A stretch of DNA of 64,000 nt, from positions 960,001 through 1,024,000 of the forward strand of contig OZ025875.1 of assembly GCA_964019415.1 (NCBI GenBank). Reading direction: 5' to 3'. Numbering within the stretch: position 1 is the first letter of the stretch; every line of letters begins with the position of its first letter. Source of the DNA: Ianthella basta (lineage: Eukaryota; Porifera; Demospongiae; Verongiida; Ianthellidae). Shown piece by piece: positions 61,688 through 64,000 of this stretch. The notes under the pieces were generated by a model. The model did not search any database. It was not told the DNA's origin and worked only from the letters and a program-made list of their open reading frames with translations. The position numbers were made by a program, and so were the translations under genes.

Positions 61688-63408
61688 TCATCCACCCTGA
61701 GCGCCAAGGAAGAGGGAGGGAGAGAGGGAGAGGGGTAGGAGTGAGTTGTTGATGCCAGTCAGTCATGCTCACAGTGCACATGTGCGTACCCCTTTATTGA
61801 GATCCAATCCAATGTCTTTGAACTGTTTCAGGCCTTCAAACCTCATCTCACGTGCTTGCTGCAGTCGGTAACAACAATCAAACAAGGAAGCATATGTCGC
61901 TGACTGACAGTGAATGCAAGCAGGTCTGCAAACAGTATGTGCAGCATTCACTACTGCAGAAGCAGGGCACCCTCCCTACCGAAGGTCTGGACTCCTTTGT
62001 GCTTGCTTCTTGTCTGTCCGCTCTGATCTGTGTACAGCAGGAAAGGAATTGGGAGATCAGCCAGGTGCTATGATCCTCACACAAACGATGAAAGCTGCTT
62101 CACTCTCACCTGCTGGGTTATGCGTCTCTTCTCCTCATCCATCTTCTTCTTCTGTTCTCTCATGTACTCAAGCCGCTTCTGGTACTCAGGGTTGGCAGTG
62201 CCCGATGGGTGTGTTGGTGGCTACAGGTAAAGGTACAAGGGAGAAAAGGAAGTAAGGGAGGCAATTCAGACCCTTCTGAAACAGTGTGTGTGTGTGTGCG
62301 CGCGCGCGTGTGTGCGTGCGTGTGTGTGTGTGCGTGCGTGTGTGTGTGCGCGTGTGTGTGTGTGTATGTGTGTGTGTGTGTGTTGTATATTTTGCCATAT
62401 AAATGTGTGCATAGTGACGGAGTGCGGGGAAGGGGAGGTTTACAAGTACAAACACACCTTCAACTCCTCATGAACAGTAGTGTCCTCTTTTAGTGGCTGC
62501 CTGCATGCTGCTTCAACTTTGGGAGGTTCCCTACCACACAGGATACAGCAACAACAAGTCAGCCGGAACTATAGGATCTTACAAAATAAACCCAACAGCA
62601 CTGTAAGTTCTCCACAGTAAGCCACATCCACTAAAGAGGGCAGCAGACAACTGCTGGGATGCTTTGAAGAAATTGCAGCATTCTTGGACAGCAACTTCCA
62701 TGAACAACTCCCAGAAATGCAACCTATCCAGTCAAGCTTCCTGAACTCAGGCCAGCATGCGCAGAGAAAGGGGCAAGGAGACCACTCACTTAATATACTC
62801 CTGCAAGGAAGCCAGTGCAACATCAAAGTCACCCTCCTTGTACTCTGCCATGGACACGGCATCTCCATCCTCCACCCATCCCAGCTGGCGCAGAATGGTA
62901 CGCACCAACTCATGGCACCACAGCCTGGACTGGAAGGACTTGTTGGAGAGACGAATGTGTCTGTATTTAGCTTCTTCTGGGTGGTTCCGCACATTGCTAC
63001 AAGCGTAGACACAAGGACATGCCATCATTATCTTCAACTGGAAACACTGGACTTCAGTCCTAAGAATACTGCAGTAGCTACTTCGTGCAAGTCCTGAACA
63101 AATTTCAACAACTTTGAAAATAACAATAAACTGTCAAACAGTACAACTTAACCACATAACAGTTACATGCGTAAAGTAAAGGAAGATGGATAATAAATAA
63201 ATTTGCTTATCTAATCAGTTGCTAGTATCTGTGCATAGAACTTAGAACATGTGAAACAACCCTACTGTTTGCCCTATAAAAGGAGTGCAGAAAGCGTCCA
63301 GACCTACTTTAGCATTGTCCATAACGTCTTGAAGGTGTGGTAAGACTCGCTCTCGTCAGTGAGGCTGGACGCCAAGAGAGCTAACTGTACAGCCACGTCC
63401 TCGCTCAT
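61688..63408 (-). CDS. PUB-domain protein
   Basis: Five clear exons in phase: 63408-63308, 62996-62790, 62530-62458, 62220-62110 and 61858-61790; a short last exon (61696-61688, GGA-stop) is possible, giving 189 aa. Exons 1-2 encode a PUB/PUG-type fold: NVRNHPEEAKYRHIRLSNKS then HELVRTILRQLGWVEDG, the pattern of the p97/VCP-binding domain in NGLY1, UBXN6 and HOIP. A linker (EPPKVEAACRQPLKED) and a charged helix follow (NPEYQKRLEYMREQKKKMDE, then EMRFEGLKQFKDIGLDLNKG). No transglutaminase, UBX or RING domain is present, so it is none of those three in full. A p97 adaptor role is inference. I do not recognise the full-length family. Confidence 0.6.
62285..62382. repeat. (GT)n with CGCG interruptions in PUB-gene intron
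   Basis: GT/GCGT mixed repeat in the intron between exons 3 and 4. Confidence 0.95.
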
Positions 63409-63613
63409 TCTGCACCCAAGTCTCGCCGGCCAGGCGGTGGCTTATTATAGGGGAAATCATTATAATCTCACATAACTCCGTGTATCTCCGTATACTGAGT
63501 TGACGAGGTCCCCCCAATGGTACCCAGAGCACGCTGTGTCAGGTTGTGAGGGCGGTTCTGGTTCGGTCGCTTCTGGAAGAGGACAGAGTGTTACTGGTTA
63601 GAGTGGCATAGCC
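63409..63613. promoter_or_regulatory. PUB gene/UBE3A-like bidirectional promoter
   Basis: 205 bp between divergent start codons. CCAAT occurs at 63,514. TATTATAG at 63,441 may be a weak TATA-like site. Confidence 0.4.
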
Positions 63614-64000
63614 ATGGCATCTGGAGTGTCCACCCCGGCCGACTCGATGAACGTAACAACAAGGTATTTGGCGCGCTTTTCCTACCGGTTTGTTGTTGAC
63701 GCCATTTTGGGCTTGTTGGTATAAGTTCATTTACCATAATGAAGGGAGCACTGACCACTATTAGTGAGAGACTGGTCCAACGTACCCGCACCACCTTGTA
63801 TCAGTCTGTACATAGATTAACAATATTCTGTGCGTGTATATGCAGGGCCCAAGAAAAGTTCCAGCAACAAACGATGAAGTACTTTACGATGCTGACTGAA
63901 GGGTGTGGCAATGAGGACTGTGCGAATTTAGATTGTGCCTCGTACAAGAAGGCTCACGGTGAATCAATACCCATACCCAACAAGGCAGCCGTGCTGGCTG
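63614..64000 (+). CDS. UBE3A: UBE3A-type HECT E3 ligase, N-terminal AZUL domain (runs off right edge)
   Basis: Exon 1 (63614-63663) reads MASGVSTPADSMNVTT and joins in phase 2 to exon 2 (63846 onward). Exon 2 encodes [20 protein letters not shown], then CANLDCASYKKAH, the zinc-binding AZUL domain; human UBE3A has [21 protein letters not shown]. The cysteine pattern CGNxxCxNxxCAS is conserved. In UBE3A the AZUL domain binds the proteasome subunit RPN10. The HECT domain lies beyond the window, so the assignment rests on about 70 residues. Confidence 0.82.

Overview
This is nuclear DNA from an animal: intron-rich genes with GT-AG splice sites, a complete tRNA-Ala, a LINE retrotransposon, and proteins that align along their length with well-known metazoan families. 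The species cannot be fixed from the window alone. Compact spacing, small introns, a 2A-bearing LINE and very many (CA)n tracts would fit a non-vertebrate such as a sponge, but that is inference. Exon models were built by hand from splice consensus, reading-frame phase and remembered family sequences. Most gene models close in phase from start to stop; coordinates may be off by 1-2 bases.

Layout, left to right: LONRF-type RING/TPR gene (minus, runs off the left edge); a full-length LINE whose ORF begins with a hydrophobic leader and a 2A ribosome-skipping motif; COMMD5 (minus) head-to-head with EXOSC1 (plus); WBP4/FBP21 (minus) head-to-head with SUMO (plus); a tRNA-Ala(AGC) with a partial tandem copy; a diaphanous-type formin (minus, 26 coding exons, about 14 kb) head-to-head with a TDRD3-like gene (plus); a repeat-rich stretch with a large hairpin element and a LAMP-like gene (plus); IK/RED splicing factor (minus) head-to-head with MLH1 (plus, 17 exons); a PUB-domain gene (minus) head-to-head with the start of a UBE3A-type AZUL-domain gene (plus, runs off the right edge).

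Five divergent pairs share short intergenic regions (56, about 128, about 407, about 90 and about 205 bp), so most of the window is organised as bidirectional promoters. There is no pathway-wide cluster. RNA biology recurs (EXOSC1, WBP4, IK, TDRD3-like), and ubiquitin or ubiquitin-like functions recur (LONRF, COMMD5, SUMO, PUB gene, UBE3A-like).

The most notable items are two hammerhead-ribozyme-like motifs, one on each strand, with a matching minimal architecture; a U12-type AT-AC intron in the formin gene; the LINE 2A leader; a TDRD3-like protein that replaces the UBA and Tudor domains with Gly/Gln/Tyr/Arg-rich repeats; an apparently identical inverted duplication lying 15.5 kb apart, one copy inside MLH1; and a high density of palindromic X-box-like sites.
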